Source: Streptomyces vietnamensis
GTDB lineage: Bacteria; Actinomycetota; Actinomycetes; Streptomycetales; Streptomycetaceae
Length of the DNA: 64,000 bases
Assembly (NCBI RefSeq): GCF_000830005.1
Contig: NZ_CP010407.1
Span: 6,336,001 to 6,400,000 of the forward strand
Reading direction: 5' to 3'
Part shown: positions 8,093 to 16,239 of the stretch, piece by piece
Layout of the letters: each line of letters opens with the position of its first letter
Numbering within the stretch: position 1 is the first letter of the stretch
Made by a program: the position numbers and the translations under genes
Notes under the pieces: model-generated
What the model was told of the DNA's origin: nothing
Databases searched by the model: none
The model's input: only the letters and a program-made list of their open reading frames with translations

Positions 8093-9321
8093 CGGGCACC
8101 GTCCTTGTTCTCGCTCCGGGGTAAGGGCGTGGCGATGGTTCCGCGGACGGCCTCGCCGAGGCGGAGGCCGGCCTGGTGGGTGCGTCCGCCGAGGTAGGTG
8201 TCGGCGAGGTAGTCGGTGGTCAGGACGGACCGGATGCCCTGCGGCAGCGGCCGGGGGGCGAAGGCCAGCGGGCCGACGTGCTCGGTCACGTGTGTCAGCA
8301 GGCCCTCCAGGTCCTTCGCGTACTGGTCGGGGAGGAAGACATGGACGAGCTGGTTGTCGAACGGCTCGATGGCCAGGAGGTCTCCGAGCGTCAGGACGTC
8401 GCCGAGGCGGGTGGAGCGCAGGGCGGTTTCGTTGAGGAGGACAGCATCGGCGCCGAGGCCGGTGTGCAGCCGGGCGGTGATGTCCTGGAGGAGCCGGCGG
8501 CGGTCGAGGACGGTGTCGCGGTAGGGCTCGTCGAGGGTGCCGAGGGGAGTGGCCAGCATCCGGCAGGTAGAGCTGATTTTCTCGTCCAGGGCGGCGAGGT
8601 CGTCCGGGACCGTCGTCGGGGCGGGGAAGACGGCGGTACGGGCGGCCCAGCCGGAGCCGACCGGCTCGGCGGCGGCGTATCCGGCGGCCAGCTCACCGCC
8701 CTTGACCACGAGGGTGTCGCCGACGTGCACCGGCCCGTAGGTGTCGCTGTGGCAGTGGCCGGCGAAGATGACGTCCACGAACGGGCAGGCACCGGCGAGC
8801 TTGAGGTCCTCGTCGAAGCCGGAGTGGGACAGCACGATCCACGAGTCCACGCAGTGGTGGTGTTCCAGCATCAGCTCGTGCAGCGCGGTCACGGGGTCGG
8901 TGACGTGGTGTCCGGCCCGCTGGCCGGCGGGGATGGTGAGGAACGCGCTCACGCCGATGACCGCGGTGACGGCGACCCGACGGCCGTGTACCTCGACGAC
9001 ACGGAGACGGTCGAACAACGGTCGTCCGGTGGCCTCGTCGACGGCGTTGCCACAGACCGTCATCTCGCGCAGTCCAGGATCGAAGTAGTGGGGCCAGCCG
9101 TGGTTGCCGGGAGCGAGCACGTCGTACAGCGTCGTGAGGATCTCCCGCTCGATGGCTCCCTTGCCCAGCCGGTAGTAGCCGGTGCCCTCGAAGAAGTCGC
9201 CGCAGTCGGCGATGAGCGAGGACGCCTTGAGGTGGTGCAGGTGCGGCAGGAGCCTGTGGGCCTGGTCGAGGGCGGAGTGCAGGTCGGTGGTGGCCACGAT
9301 CTGGCCGTACTTCCTGCTCAT
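8089..9321 (-). CDS. Metallophosphoesterase of 5'-nucleotidase type
   Basis: A 410-residue calcineurin-like phosphoesterase with the full metal-binding set in order: TTDLHS (residues 11-16), ADCGDFFEG, LAPGNHGW, VLSHSGFD and the late FAGHCHSD. The C-terminal half (from about 270) resembles the substrate domain of 5'-nucleotidases, with DAVLLNETALRST and FDNQLVHVFLPD. It has no signal peptide, unlike UshA-type enzymes, so it should act in the cytoplasm. The expected reaction is removal of phosphate from a nucleotide or related ester. It overlaps both neighbours by four bases (MurA-like gene before, deaminase-like gene after), which ties it to the cassette. Confidence 0.88.
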   Translation of the reverse strand: MSRKYGQIVATTDLHSALDQAHRLLPHLHHLKASSLIADCGDFFEGTGYYRLGKGAIEREILTTLYDVLAPGNHGWPHYFDPGLREMTVCGNAVDEATGRPLFDRLRVVEVHGRRVAVTAVIGVSAFLTIPAGQRAGHHVTDPVTALHELMLEHHHCVDSWIVLSHSGFDEDLKLAGACPFVDVIFAGHCHSDTYGPVHVGDTLVVKGGELAAGYAAAEPVGSGWAARTAVFPAPTTVPDDLAALDEKISSTCRMLATPLGTLDEPYRDTVLDRRRLLQDITARLHTGLGADAVLLNETALRSTRLGDVLTLGDLLAIEPFDNQLVHVFLPDQYAKDLEGLLTHVTEHVGPLAFAPRPLPQGIRSVLTTDYLADTYLGGRTHQAGLRLGEAVRGTIATPLPRSENKDGAR

Positions 9322-10640
9322 CGCGGTACGTCGGTGAGGTCGGCGCCGAGAGCACGGAGCTTGGCGGGCAGGTCGGCGTGGCCGCGCCGCAGCTGGTCGA
9401 GGCCGCTGACGGTGGTGGCGCCCCGGGCCCCGAGGCCCGCGATCAGGAGGGCGGAGCCGGTGCGGATGTCGGTGGCCTTCACCGTGGTGCCGTTCAGGCG
9501 CTGGGGGCCGGCCAGGCGGCAGCGGGTGGGCGAGAGTTCCTCGACCACGGCCCCGAGCCGGGCGAGCTGGGGGAGGAGGTTGCCGTGACGGCCGGGGTTG
9601 ATGTCGTCGGCGAACAGGTGGGTGCCGGGCAGGGTGAGGGCCAGGGCCATCAGTGCGGGCTCGAAGTCGGCGTCCAGACCGTCCGGAGTCAGGGAAGCGA
9701 CTGCCCGTAGCGGTCGTCCGCTCATGGTGTGGGCCCGGTGGACGGTGATCGCGTCGGGGGCGAGGGAGACGGGGATGCCGGCCCAGTCCAGCAGGCCGGC
9801 CAGCACCTTGAGATCCGATCCGGCGACGCCTTCGACACGACCTTCACCGCCGGTGGCGGCGATCGCGCAGGCCAGCGTGCCCGCCTCGATCTTGTCGCCG
9901 GGAACTGCCCAGGCGACGGTTCCGGCCGGGATGCCCAGCGGTGGGGCCAGCGTGATCGTGTCGCTGTCGGCGCGGGCCGTCCATCCGGCGGACCGTAAGG
10001 CGGCGAGCACGCCCGTGGTCTCCGGGGACAGGTTGGGGTTGCCCAGCTCCAGACGGCTGCCGGCCACGACCGCCCGGCAGATCGCGGCGATGCTCGCTCC
10101 CCGCGAGCGGAACGGCAGCGTCAGGACGACCTTGTCCCGGCCCCGGCCCCGGTCGGCGGCCAGGACGCGGTATCCGGAGTCGTCGAGCAGGACGGTGTCG
10201 CCGAACGCTTCGTAGACGGTGAAGTGCAGCTCCATGCCGCGGTCACCGATCCGGCAGCCGCCGGGCCAGGGCAGGGCGGCCTGCCCGTAGGCGGCAAGGA
10301 GCGGCGCCACCAGGTAGTAGGAGGCCCGGATCCGGGCGGCGTCGGCCAGGTCGGGCGCCTCGGCGGGGTGCTCCTGGGGCGTGACGATGACGGCTCCCGG
10401 CTCGGCGACCGGGCGGGCGACGCGGTAGCCGGCCTGCTCCAGCAGGCCGAGCATCCTCTGCACGTCGGCGCTGGCTGGGATGCCGGACAGGCGGACCCCG
10501 CGGCCCAGGGACGCGGCGGCGGTCAGCAGTGGCAGAGCCGCGTTCTTCGAGCCGTCCACCCGGACCGTGCCGGCGAGCGGGCGGCCGGGACGGACGGTGA
10601 CAGCGTCGACGTCTCTCGTACGGGCAGGGGAAAGGTCCAT
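9318..10640 (-). CDS. MurA-like enolpyruvyl transferase
   Basis: A 440-residue protein of the EPSP synthase/MurA family, close to the usual MurA length. MurA adds enolpyruvate from PEP to UDP-GlcNAc. Key residues are present: GSKNAALP with Lys32-Asn33, and the catalytic-loop Cys129 in WPGGCRIGDR, matching E. coli Cys115. The C-terminal TDIRTGSALLIAGL and RGHADLPAKLRALGA also follow MurA. It starts after a near-perfect AGGAGG and leads the tightly overlapping cassette. A MurA paralogue on a mobile element next to nucleotide enzymes suggests enolpyruvylation of a nucleotide or nucleotide-sugar, as in NikO/PolA of peptidyl-nucleoside pathways, or a drug-tolerant MurA. The sequence does not decide which. 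Confidence 0.87.
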   Translation of the reverse strand: MDLSPARTRDVDAVTVRPGRPLAGTVRVDGSKNAALPLLTAAASLGRGVRLSGIPASADVQRMLGLLEQAGYRVARPVAEPGAVIVTPQEHPAEAPDLADAARIRASYYLVAPLLAAYGQAALPWPGGCRIGDRGMELHFTVYEAFGDTVLLDDSGYRVLAADRGRGRDKVVLTLPFRSRGASIAAICRAVVAGSRLELGNPNLSPETTGVLAALRSAGWTARADSDTITLAPPLGIPAGTVAWAVPGDKIEAGTLACAIAATGGEGRVEGVAGSDLKVLAGLLDWAGIPVSLAPDAITVHRAHTMSGRPLRAVASLTPDGLDADFEPALMALALTLPGTHLFADDINPGRHGNLLPQLARLGAVVEELSPTRCRLAGPQRLNGTTVKATDIRTGSALLIAGLGARGATTVSGLDQLRRGHADLPAKLRALGADLTDVPR

Positions 10641-10763
10641 CAGAACCTCCTGGTCGCAGGTGGTCAGAGGTGGTGTGGCTCCAAGGGGCGGGGCTGGTCG
10701 CCCTCCGCCGAGTGGTGCGGGAGCGGTGCGGGGAGGCTCCGGGTCTCCTCGGCGGAGGGCCGT

Positions 10764-10979
10764 TCAGCGGCCGGTGACGAGGGAAGGCGGCACGACGTCC
10801 GGCACGGCCATGGCCACTCGGTCGCCCGTGGCGTCGAGGAGCTGGACGGCCTGGGTACGCAGCGCCCAGGAGGGCCCGGCCAGGCCGACGAAGGCGAGGA
10901 ACGTCAGGGCGGTCCGGCCGCTGCGGTCCGGACCCATACGGGGCGCGGGGCGAGGGACGCGGTGACGGGCCCTGTTCAC
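10764..10979 (-). CDS. Small hypothetical protein, 71 residues
   Basis: A GTG at 10979 overlaps the stop of the upstream gene as GTGA, which supports real, coupled translation. The start is basic (NRARHRVPRPAPR), followed by a moderately hydrophobic stretch TALTFLAFVGLAGPSWAL near residues 23-40, and an acidic-to-neutral tail ending PPSLVTGR. It may be a small membrane-associated protein. No family is recognised. It is 123 bases upstream of the MurA-like gene on the same strand, so it could be in the same transcript. Confidence 0.5.
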   Translation of the reverse strand: MNRARHRVPRPAPRMGPDRSGRTALTFLAFVGLAGPSWALRTQAVQLLDATGDRVAMAVPDVVPPSLVTGR

Positions 10980-11422
10980 GAGGTCTCACCGAGGACGTTC
11001 TCGTGCCTGTCGAGAAGGCGGCAGGTCTGCGCGTACAACCGCTCCAGCTCGACCGAGGTGAGGATGAGGGCCCCCTCGGAGGACGAGCCGTCCTCGAAGT
11101 GGATCGTCACAGGCACCGAACCCTGGCGGGCGCGCGGGTCGTAGACCGCGTCACGGCCCGGCAGCAGAGTGGCGTGGGTGGCCTGCGCCGGCACCGGGCG
11201 CAGCGTCGTGCCGTCCGCCGGCGCGGACCAGGCGGGACCGCCGCCGGGCGGGCACAGGTGGTAGGTGGTGGCGGAGCCCTCACCGGGGAGGGTGACCACG
11301 ACACCGACCCGGCCCTCGCGGGCCGTGTCGGCGGCGAGGTCGCCGAGCTGGGGGAGGAAAGGAGCCGCCGTTCCTAACTCGGCTCCTTGAGCGGGGAGAT
11401 GCGAGAGGCTTCGTCCGGTCAT
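10976..11422 (-). CDS. Hypothetical protein, 148 residues, with a TTA codon
   Basis: I do not recognise the family. The protein (MTGRSLSHLPAQ) has segments such as GVVVTLPGEGSATTYHLCPP and DPRARQGSVPVTIHFEDGSS that suggest a small beta-rich soluble domain, followed by a helical end LTSVELERLYAQTCRLL. Leu16 is encoded by TTA (11375-11377), so full expression would need the bldA tRNA in a Streptomyces host. The start at 11422 follows GAGGGC. It lies 56 bases after the XRE regulator gene and overlaps the next small gene by four bases, forming the head of the cassette. Confidence 0.68.
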   Translation of the reverse strand: MTGRSLSHLPAQGAELGTAAPFLPQLGDLAADTAREGRVGVVVTLPGEGSATTYHLCPPGGGPAWSAPADGTTLRPVPAQATHATLLPGRDAVYDPRARQGSVPVTIHFEDGSSSEGALILTSVELERLYAQTCRLLDRHENVLGETS

Positions 11423-11478
11423 GCCCTCGAAGTTAGGGACGCCCAAGACCCCGAATATGAGCCGGAGGAATACGACCC

Positions 11479-12708
11479 CTATCCGTCCAGGTGAAAGCGG
11501 TCGGACATGCGCCGCAACTTCTCCCGCGTGGCTGCACGTTCGGCGTAGACGATGCTCCGGAGGGTCGAGCGGGCGATGGGGTGGTTCCGTACGAGCTGGG
11601 GGGCGATCCGCTCGGCGGTCTCCAGCTCGACGAGGGCCTTGTCCCGGTTGCCGTCCCACAGCCAGGCCCGCGCGATGTCCATGTGATGGTGCCCCTGACG
11701 GGAGTTGGGCAGGGCTCCGACCAGCTCGGGGCTGGTGCGGCGGTTGATCTCCAGGGCCTTGCCCTGCTCGCCCATCTCCAGGGCCACGCTGATCGCGTGG
11801 ATCTGCACGTTCCCAGCGGAGAACGTGAGCGAGTGCCGGTCGTACACCGGCGCCCCGACGTACGCGTCCATCCGCTCGGCTGCGTCCTTCGCGTACCCGA
11901 TCCGGTCCTCCGCCTCGGTCGCGCGGCCGGCGCGGGCGGCCGAGACCGCGGCCCGGAGCTGGAGGGTGCCCCAGGCCCGTACGGCCAGCGGCTCGCCGTG
12001 CTCGTACGCCTGCTGCACCGAGGCGATCGCCTTGTCCGAGAGCGTCAGAGCGTCCGCCCAGTCGGCCGTCGCCCACATGTCCCAGACCCGCATCCAGTCC
12101 GCGACCGCGGGCAGCACGGGGTCCCCGGAAAGCCGGGCCGACCAGGCGGCCCGCTCGCAGGCCATCGCGACCAGTTCGGGGTGGCCGAGGGAGTGGGCGG
12201 CGGTGTGGGCGAACTTGCAGCACACCGCGTAGATCGCGTACGCCTCCTCCCGCTCATGTCCCTCCGAGACCTCGGCCAGGGCCCGCGCCTCGCGGAACAG
12301 GTCCGGCAGGACACGGAGGATCGCCACGTTGGAGGCTGTGTCGCGCAGCCGGTGCAGACGGGTGACTTCCCGCCACAGCTGCGGGGCGGGTCGCGGCGTC
12401 CCGTCGAAGACCGGGGCGAGGTCGTAACGGCGCAGTTCGCGCAGGATCGAGGAGGCGGCGATCTGCCACTGGTTGTCGTCCGGGGAGCTGCTGTACGGCC
12501 GTCCGATCAGGTCGTTCGGGTGGACGTGCAGCTCGGCTGCCACCTGGTTGAGCAGCCCGACCCGGTCCAGCTCGATCAGGCCCCGCTCCATCTTCGACAC
12601 CCAGCCCTGCGACTTCCCCAGGGCCGTGGCGAGGTCCGCCTGCGGCATCCCGAGACGCAGCCGCGCCCTACGGACGCGCCGGCCGATCTCCTCGGCTTCC
12701 TCCAGCAT
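11479..12708 (-). CDS. XRE-family regulator with long TPR-like C-terminus
   Basis: A 409-residue protein with an N-terminal helix-turn-helix (residues about 10-65; MPQADLATALGKSQGWVSKM). The rest is helical with repeated Ala-rich pairs such as WADALTLSDKAIASVQQAY and GKALEINRRTSPELVGAL, in the manner of TPR sensor domains in large actinomycete XRE regulators. It sits upstream of the nucleotide/glycan cassette on the same strand and is the obvious candidate to control it. The signal is unknown. TPR parts in this class often sense peptides or partner proteins, but nothing here shows which. Confidence 0.87.
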   Translation of the reverse strand: MLEEAEEIGRRVRRARLRLGMPQADLATALGKSQGWVSKMERGLIELDRVGLLNQVAAELHVHPNDLIGRPYSSSPDDNQWQIAASSILRELRRYDLAPVFDGTPRPAPQLWREVTRLHRLRDTASNVAILRVLPDLFREARALAEVSEGHEREEAYAIYAVCCKFAHTAAHSLGHPELVAMACERAAWSARLSGDPVLPAVADWMRVWDMWATADWADALTLSDKAIASVQQAYEHGEPLAVRAWGTLQLRAAVSAARAGRATEAEDRIGYAKDAAERMDAYVGAPVYDRHSLTFSAGNVQIHAISVALEMGEQGKALEINRRTSPELVGALPNSRQGHHHMDIARAWLWDGNRDKALVELETAERIAPQLVRNHPIARSTLRSIVYAERAATREKLRRMSDRFHLDG

Positions 12709-12872
12709 CAGGACACCTCCCCAACCGCCGGACGGCCGTGCGGGCTGTGCCGGGCTGTCCGTACCGAGTTCGTCACCAGCACGGTACCCACATGGACGCC
12801 AGGCTGAGGGGCCTCAGGCGGATTGTTGCTGTGCTGCCGTAACCGCAGAGGATGGTCGGCGGTTGGCGGGAC

Positions 12873-13109
12873 ATGAAGAAGATCATCTCTGTTGCCGCCC
12901 TGGCCCTCACGAGCCTGGCCCTGGCTACCCCTGCACACGCCGATAATGACAGCAACTTCGGGCAGGGGGTGAACGCCGCGAACAACTGGAACTTCAGTGC
13001 CGCTGCCGTCTGTTTCCAGGAGCTGGCGGTCGTTCCTGTGGGTGGCGCGTGGGACGGCAGCACCGTCAACCACTGCGTCAACGGCAACGTCCTCAACCAC
13101 AGCGGCTGA
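12873..13109 (+). CDS. Small secreted protein, 78 residues
   Basis: The start MKKIISVAALALTSLALATP followed by AHA-DND is a textbook Sec signal peptide with cleavage after residue 24. The mature part of about 54 residues is Asn-rich (NAANNWNFSAAAVC, NHCVNGNVLNHS) and has two Cys, which may form one disulphide. The pattern is reminiscent of small aerial-hypha or surface proteins of Streptomyces such as chaplins, but the chaplin consensus is not clear. It lies alone on the plus strand inside the mobile element, divergent from the XRE regulator, and ends before a strong hairpin at 13261. Confidence 0.75.
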   Translation: MKKIISVAALALTSLALATPAHADNDSNFGQGVNAANNWNFSAAAVCFQELAVVPVGGAWDGSTVNHCVNGNVLNHSG

Positions 13110-13260
13110 TCGTTCGGCAGGTCTCTGTTCCGATTCGGGACAGGGTGGGTGGACTGCCAGGCCGGTTACGGCCTCATTCAGATGGGTCGCGCCCAGCGGG
13201 AAGCAGGCGGTGGCACGAAGGGGCGGCGCTTCCTTGCCCTGGGCGGGTGGCTCTGACACG

Positions 13261-13292
13261 AACGGCAGCCGGAGATGATCCCGGCTGCCGTT
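13261..13292. terminator. Hairpin between convergent genes
   Basis: A perfect 12-base inverted repeat (AACGGCAGCCGG and its complement) with an 8-base loop is followed on the plus strand by TGTGTTCTC. It lies between the secreted-protein gene (plus) and the gene ending at 13368 (minus), so it can stop transcription from either side. The remainder of the 13110-13367 gap holds no supported gene. Confidence 0.7.
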
Positions 13293-13367
13293 GTGTTCTC
13301 CGAGGTTCCCAGGCGAGCCCACTGTCGGGGCGACTGGTGTTACGGGTTCAGCCGCCTGGGGCTGGTG

Positions 13368-13742
13368 TTACTGCTTGCCGGGGACAAGGCCGTTCATCAC
13401 GTAGGCGAGGCGCTCGATGTCGGAGGGGCCTTCGTGGGGCCGGTGGGTGATCACGTCTCCGAGCGTGAAGTCCTCGTTGGGCTGATCGTCGTACGGGGCC
13501 AGGACGATGTTCAGTCCGGCGGTTCCCATCTTCTTCTGGATCTCGGTGTCGATGAGGAGACGGACCTCGAGGGTTGCTTCGAGCTCGTCCCGGTTGGCCA
13601 GGAGGACGGTGGCCTGTTCCTCGTCGGTGAAGGGGCGGCCGTCGTAGTGGGAGAAGGTTCCGGTGTCGGGATGGATCCGGAAGTCGGTGTCGATGAGCAG
13701 GGTGAAGATGTCGGCGCGGAGGTAGGAATCGGTTTCGGGCAA
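13368..13742 (-). CDS. Hypothetical mobile-element protein
   Basis: The frame encodes an acidic protein of about 124 residues beginning PETDSYLRADIFTLLIDTDF and ending NGLVPGKQ, with no recognised domain. I place the start at a TTG (13742) because AGGAG lies 7 bases upstream. An in-frame GTG at 13757 overlaps that ribosome site and has none of its own. It is on the same strand as the relaxase and follows it after 110 bases that contain a long palindrome. A structural or conjugation-accessory role is possible. Acidic small proteins are common in such elements, but I cannot assign a function. Confidence 0.68.
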   Translation of the reverse strand: MPETDSYLRADIFTLLIDTDFRIHPDTGTFSHYDGRPFTDEEQATVLLANRDELEATLEVRLLIDTEIQKKMGTAGLNIVLAPYDDQPNEDFTLGDVITHRPHEGPSDIERLAYVMNGLVPGKQ

Positions 13743-13791
13743 GGGTGTTCTCCTCACATGGTGGGGTGGGTGCTGATAGATCCATGGTGCG

Positions 13792-13824
13792 GAGAATCCC
13801 CGGTTAGGCTAACCGGGGATTCTC
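13792..13824. repeat. Perfect 16-base palindrome, left copy of a pair
   Basis: GAGAATCCCCGGTTAG, one central base, then its exact complement. The core ATCCCCGGTT...AACCGGGGAT recurs at 19306-19330. This copy lies just after the relaxase stop codon (minus strand) and before the next minus-strand gene. It could be a terminator, an oriT-type hairpin or a regulator site. Confidence 0.75.
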
Positions 13825-13852
13825 GGCTATGTTTCGCCGTCCGATCTGTGGC

Positions 13853-15562
13853 TTAGCGTCGTCGGACAGGCGCGTTTGCGGTGCTGGCTCCCAGCGCCTC
13901 GGCCGGCCCTGGCGCGGCAGCATCGCGCTTGAGTCCGACAACGGCCAGGTACTCGGGATGCGGGTCGGCGGGCAGATCGGTCATCCTCCGTACGCGCCAC
14001 ACCAGTACGTCGCTGACTGACTCTGCGGTGCCCAGCTCGCGGCGTCCTGCTGCGTCGGCAAGGAGGGCGGCGGAGATGTGGCCGGCGGCCTCGGCGTCGG
14101 CGAGCGTGGCAGCGAGGGACGGCCAGCCGGGCTCAGCCAGTACCTGCTCAGCCAGCTGGGGCATCGCCGCCCGCACGGCGGCGGCCTGTCTCTCCAGCAA
14201 CGGGCGGGCGAGGTTCCGGCCGCGCTGGTGGAGGACGGCGAGCGGCTGCTCGGCGGCGACCCGGTAGGCGCTGCGTAGGTGCTCGGCGGCCTGGTGGGCC
14301 GCTTCGGCCTGCTGGGCGTGACCCTTCCTGGCGTGCCAGTGCGCGGCGGCGGTGATCAGGAACAACAGCACGTCGATGGCCATGGCCGTAGTGGCGCCGT
14401 CCTCGCCGCGCCCGAGGGCAGGCCCGCCGCGGACGAGTTCGCGGGCGGCCTGCCGCAATGCCTGGTCGTGTCCGCGTGCGGCGCGGATGTGGGAGCGGGT
14501 GGCACGCTCGAATGCCCAGGCGGCCTCTCGTAGTTGGTGGCGGGTGTGGGCGGCGGAGGTCTTGGCGAGCGCGTCGAGGACTTCTCCGGCGGCGCTTATG
14601 TGCGCGGCGGCGACGGCGTCTTCGCCGTTGTGGACGAGGAGGACCGCATCTGAGAGCGCAGCTGCTGCATGCCGACGTGCGGCGGACGGTGCCATCGGCC
14701 CGGGAGGCGGTGGAGATTCGGGCTGGTCCATGGACCAGCGTTCGCGGATCCGGGGCAGGGAGAGGTCGGGGGCGAGGCGGGCGCCGGGGTAGTAGACGGG
14801 CTCGCCGTCCTTGTTGCGGTCGTCGGGCAAGGCGACCTTGTAACCGAGCAGGTCGCCGGAGGGAGCGACGCGCTTCTTGACTAGGAGGCCGGCGGCGGCC
14901 AGGCGGTCGAAGAACTCCTCGTCGCCGGTCGCGCCGGCCACGGCCCGTCGTACGGTCTCGCGGAGTTCCTCGCGGGCGGTGCGCTCGCGTCCCTGCCGTT
15001 CGGCCTTGTGCCGTTCGGCGCTGGTGGGCCGCTGGGCAGCGGTGCCGTCGCCGGGCGCGACCTGGTGCAGGCCGAGTTCTTTCTCGATGAGCCGGGCCTC
15101 GGCCTGGGCACGTTTGCCGGAGCGGAAGTCGTCGGGCCGGGTGCCGTCCTCGCACACGAGGGTGGCGACGATGTGGATGTGATCGTCTGCGTGCCGTACG
15201 GCGGCCCAGCGGCAGCCGGGCTGCCCCTCGCCCGGGTCGATCCCGGTGGCGGCGACGATCCTGCGGGCCACCTCGGCCCACTCCTCGTCGGACAGCATCC
15301 GGTCGCCGGGCGCGGTGCGGACGGAGGTGTGCCAGACGTGCTTGGCGGGACGGGCGTGCTCCGGCAGCGCCTGGACTGGCTGGTCCAGGAGCCGCTGGAG
15401 CGCCTTCAGCGTGGCGCCCGGGTCGCGGCCCGGATCGGGGGCCATGCCGTCGAACGAGGCGACCAGGTGCGGGTCGACGTGCTCCTCGCGCTTGCCGGGG
15501 CCGTAGAGGTAGGCGAGCAGGCCGATGGTCCGGTCGCCGGGCGGGTTGATGCTGGGGATCAC
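13853..15562 (-). CDS. Relaxase / mobilisation nuclease
   Basis: A 569-residue relaxase. The N-terminal 200 residues carry the metal-binding histidine cluster RHADDHIHIVATLV (His124, His128, His130), the hallmark of MobA/VirD2-type nicking enzymes, which cut oriT and stay bound to the 5' end through a Tyr. Candidate Tyr residues lie near the start (LLAYLYGPG). The C-terminal half is Ala/Arg-rich and helical, probably for DNA or partner binding. The GTG start overlaps the MobC stop as GTGA. With MobC it forms the mobilisation module. No TraB/FtsK-like translocase is seen, so the element is probably mobilisable rather than self-transmissible. Confidence 0.87.
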   Translation of the reverse strand: MIPSINPPGDRTIGLLAYLYGPGKREEHVDPHLVASFDGMAPDPGRDPGATLKALQRLLDQPVQALPEHARPAKHVWHTSVRTAPGDRMLSDEEWAEVARRIVAATGIDPGEGQPGCRWAAVRHADDHIHIVATLVCEDGTRPDDFRSGKRAQAEARLIEKELGLHQVAPGDGTAAQRPTSAERHKAERQGRERTAREELRETVRRAVAGATGDEEFFDRLAAAGLLVKKRVAPSGDLLGYKVALPDDRNKDGEPVYYPGARLAPDLSLPRIRERWSMDQPESPPPPGPMAPSAARRHAAAALSDAVLLVHNGEDAVAAAHISAAGEVLDALAKTSAAHTRHQLREAAWAFERATRSHIRAARGHDQALRQAARELVRGGPALGRGEDGATTAMAIDVLLFLITAAAHWHARKGHAQQAEAAHQAAEHLRSAYRVAAEQPLAVLHQRGRNLARPLLERQAAAVRAAMPQLAEQVLAEPGWPSLAATLADAEAAGHISAALLADAAGRRELGTAESVSDVLVWRVRRMTDLPADPHPEYLAVVGLKRDAAAPGPAEALGASTANAPVRRR

Positions 15563-16176
15563 GCCGCCTGCCGTCGTTCGAGGATGCTGGTCGCGGCGGC
15601 GTGCACGGCGTCGGCGGCTCGCCGGACCGCGGCGGTGGCGGCCTCCAGCTGAGGTGTGTCCGCGCCTGAGTTGAGGGCCTTCACAGCCTGATTGAGGTTG
15701 CTGCCGGCCCAGCCGAGCTTGCGCCGGCTGTCGAACAGCGCGGTGAGCATGTCGCGCTCGGTGGCGATCTCAGCGCTGGTGCGGCCGAGGTCGCGGGCTG
15801 CGGCGAGGGCGGCACGGGCGAGGAAGCCGGCGACGGTCAGATGGCACTGGGCGGCGGCGGTGGCGACGAGCGCGTACTCGTCGTCGTTGAAACGGGCCGA
15901 ATGCTGATGATGGCGCTTCTTCGCGGGCGGCTGACGCGGACGCTGACGGGCACGGCGCTCGCGACGGCGGGACTTCGGCTTCTCCTCCTTCCCCGGCTTC
16001 GATCCGCCCTCGGTCGAAGCCTCCAGGACCTGCGCCCCCTGGTGCAGGTCCTCTCCCGTCCCTTCGGGGGCGGGTACGGCGGAAGCACTGCTTCCGCCCC
16101 AACTTGCTCCGCCCGGGACAGGGTTGGTGGCCACCAACGGCTGGTTGGTGGGGGCCTCGGTGTGGCTGTCGTGCAT
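15559..16176 (-). CDS. MobC-like relaxosome accessory protein
   Basis: A protein of about 205 residues. The first 95 are disordered and charged (KSRRRERRARQRPRQPP). The C-terminal part is MobC-like: a ribbon-helix-helix-type start (SARFNDDEYALVATAAAQCHLTVAGFLARAA) followed by helices with KLGWAGSNLNQAVKALNSG, the family signature around GxNLNQ. MobC proteins bind oriT and help the relaxase. I chose the ATG at 16176 (MHDSHTEAP) because GAAGGA precedes it. It overlaps the relaxase start by four bases, matching the usual mobC-relaxase order. Confidence 0.83.
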   Translation of the reverse strand: MHDSHTEAPTNQPLVATNPVPGGASWGGSSASAVPAPEGTGEDLHQGAQVLEASTEGGSKPGKEEKPKSRRRERRARQRPRQPPAKKRHHQHSARFNDDEYALVATAAAQCHLTVAGFLARAALAAARDLGRTSAEIATERDMLTALFDSRRKLGWAGSNLNQAVKALNSGADTPQLEAATAAVRRAADAVHAAATSILERRQAA

Positions 16177-16239
16177 CGGGGTGTTCCTTCGGAGTGAGTG
16201 CTGGAGGGGCGCCCGTGTAGGCATGGGGTGACAGGAGTG

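Noticed and set aside
7020..8099. Fusion of the two deaminase-like genes into one protein
   Set aside because: The copies are in different frames and overlap as GTGA. Each has its own complete fold motifs, so they are two coupled genes.
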